Assembly: GCA_946494435.1 (NCBI GenBank)
Contig: CAMMBO010000054.1
Location: 1 to 5,592 of the forward strand
DNA from: an uncultured Mycoplasmatota bacterium
Lineage (GTDB): Bacteria > Bacillota_I > Bacilli_A > RF39 > UBA660
Direction of reading: 5' to 3'
Length of the DNA: 5,592 nt
Position numbers and translations under genes: made by a program. Below the pieces are notes generated by a model, which was not told the origin of the DNA, searched no databases, and was given only the letters and a program-made list of their open reading frames with translations. How positions within the stretch are numbered: the first letter of the stretch is position 1; each line of letters starts with the position of its first letter. Shown here piece after piece: positions 4,502-5,592 of the stretch.

Positions 4502-5592
4502 ATGAAATATTATTGTATTGGAATAAAAGGAACAGGTATGAGTACACTTGCTCAGATGTTATATGATATGGGTAATGAGGTATCAGGTTATGATGATGCG
4601 AAAGATTATAAATTTACACAAAAAGGACTAGAAGATAGAGGTATAAAAATCTTTTATGATGGTAATCATAAATTAGATAAAGATACTGTTGTAACGGCAT
4701 CACGTGCTTTTAGTGATGAACATCCTGAAATTAAAAGGATAAAGGAGTTAGGTCTTACATTTAAACCATATAATGAAGTAGTAGGGGAGATAACTAAAGA
4801 ATTCAATACTATCTCAATTAGTGGGACTCATGGAAAGACTACAACAACATCTCTTTTAAAACATTTATTTATAGATACTATGGGTTGTAATTACTTTATA
4901 GGTGATGGAACAGGTCATATTGATATGAAAAACAAGTTATTATTAATAGAATCAGATGAATTTAATCGTCACTTTCTTGCTTACCATCCCACAACTGCTA
5001 TCATTACTTGTATTGAACTTGAACATACAGAAATCTATAAAGATTTAGAAGATACTATTAGAACCTTTGAAAAGTTTGCCAATAAAGCTAGAAAGGTTAT
5101 TGCAAATGGTGATGATGAAAATATCAGAAAGATTAACTTTAATAATGAAGTAATCTTTTATGGAGAAGATGAATCTAATGACTATATTATCAAAAATATA
5201 AAATTAGAGACCACTGGTTCATGTTTTGATTTATATAAAAAGGATGAGTTCATAGATAATTTTAGTGTTCCTTTATATGGACATCATATGGTTATGAATA
5301 CAGTAAGTGCGATAATTTGTGCTTTAGATGAAGGAGTTAGTAAAGAAAAAATTAAAGAGTTATTACCAAGTTTTAAAAATGCTGATCGTCGTTTTGCAGA
5401 GACTATTATTGGTAATACAATTATAGTAGATGACTATGCTCACCATCCAACTGAGATTAAAGTAACTCTTGAAGCGATTAGACAGAAGTATCCTGATAAG
5501 AAATTAACTGTTGTTTTTCGTCCTAATACTTATTCTAGAACATCACACTTTAAAAATGAATTTGCAGAGGCTCTATCTATAGCAGATAAAGT
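4502..5592 (+). CDS. murC: UDP-N-acetylmuramate--L-alanine ligase MurC, 3'-truncated by the window edge
   Basis: The first 363 codons of an enzyme that is usually about 430-450 residues long. MurC is cytosolic and uses ATP to add L-alanine to UDP-N-acetylmuramate, the first amino acid of the peptidoglycan stem peptide. Visible are the N-terminal nucleotide-sugar loop GIKGTGMSTLAQ (7-18), the ATP P-loop SGTHGKTTTT (107-116, with K112 and T113), FIGDGTGH, the RHFLAYHPTTAIIT segment, GHHMVMN, NADRRF and the C-terminal-domain motif VDDYAHHP (309-316). The overall style is that of Bacilli. One oddity is that the usual TNIExDH motif reads TCIELEH (C170, E174, H175), keeping the His but replacing Asn and Asp. 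The ATG at 4502 has AAGGAAG (4491-4497) as its ribosome binding site and a strong promoter upstream. The reading frame is intact to the window edge. Confidence 0.96.
   Translation, partial: MKYYCIGIKGTGMSTLAQMLYDMGNEVSGYDDAKDYKFTQKGLEDRGIKIFYDGNHKLDKDTVVTASRAFSDEHPEIKRIKELGLTFKPYNEVVGEITKEFNTISISGTHGKTTTTSLLKHLFIDTMGCNYFIGDGTGHIDMKNKLLLIESDEFNRHFLAYHPTTAIITCIELEHTEIYKDLEDTIRTFEKFANKARKVIANGDDENIRKINFNNEVIFYGEDESNDYIIKNIKLETTGSCFDLYKKDEFIDNFSVPLYGHHMVMNTVSAIICALDEGVSKEKIKELLPSFKNADRRFAETIIGNTIIVDDYAHHPTEIKVTLEAIRQKYPDKKLTVVFRPNTYSRTSHFKNEFAEALSIADK

Overview
The window is very AT-rich (roughly a quarter G+C by eye) and reads as a chromosomal piece of a low-GC Firmicute. MurC is of the Bacillus/Staphylococcus type, with a GIKGTGMS start and an IGDGTG segment, so the cell makes peptidoglycan and is not a wall-less mollicute. 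TGG encodes Trp in several genes and TGA is used as a stop (4401-4403), so the code is standard. Shine-Dalgarno sites (AAAAGGTGAT, GAGGTAA, GGTGAT, AAGGAAG) and sigma-A-like promoters are clear. An uncultured gut-type Bacilli/Erysipelotrichia lineage fits, but this is an inference from composition and protein style only.

Layout. Positions 1-1200 (+) hold the C-terminal 399 residues of an AAA_14/DUF4143 ATPase whose Walker A region lies off the left edge. Its stop codon abuts the ATG of queH (1201-1821, +), the non-cobalamin epoxyqueuosine reductase of tRNA queuosine synthesis. queH converges on, and overlaps by 26 bp, a minus-strand radical SAM protein of the PflX/COG1313 group (1796-2692). 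A 433-bp non-coding stretch (2693-3125) follows. It contains a leader with terminator-like and alternative hairpins for the radical SAM gene, several palindromes, an isolated GC-richer block, and a duplicated 19-bp direct repeat just upstream of a promoter. That promoter drives an AlbA_2 (Schlafen-like)/RecG-C-type ATP-binding protein with a C-terminal winged helix (3126-4403, +). A palindrome and a strong promoter (TTGAAA-17-TATAAT) precede murC (4502 to the right edge, +), the UDP-N-acetylmuramate--L-alanine ligase.

How the parts relate. These are mostly independent units: two enzymes (tRNA modification and cell wall), one uncharacterised radical SAM enzyme, and two accessory ATPases of types often found near mobile or variable loci. 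I see no multigene defence or biosynthetic system. The parts most worth following are regulatory: the tandem GAACGAT operator-like array in front of the AlbA_2 regulator, and the attenuator-like leader of the radical SAM gene.
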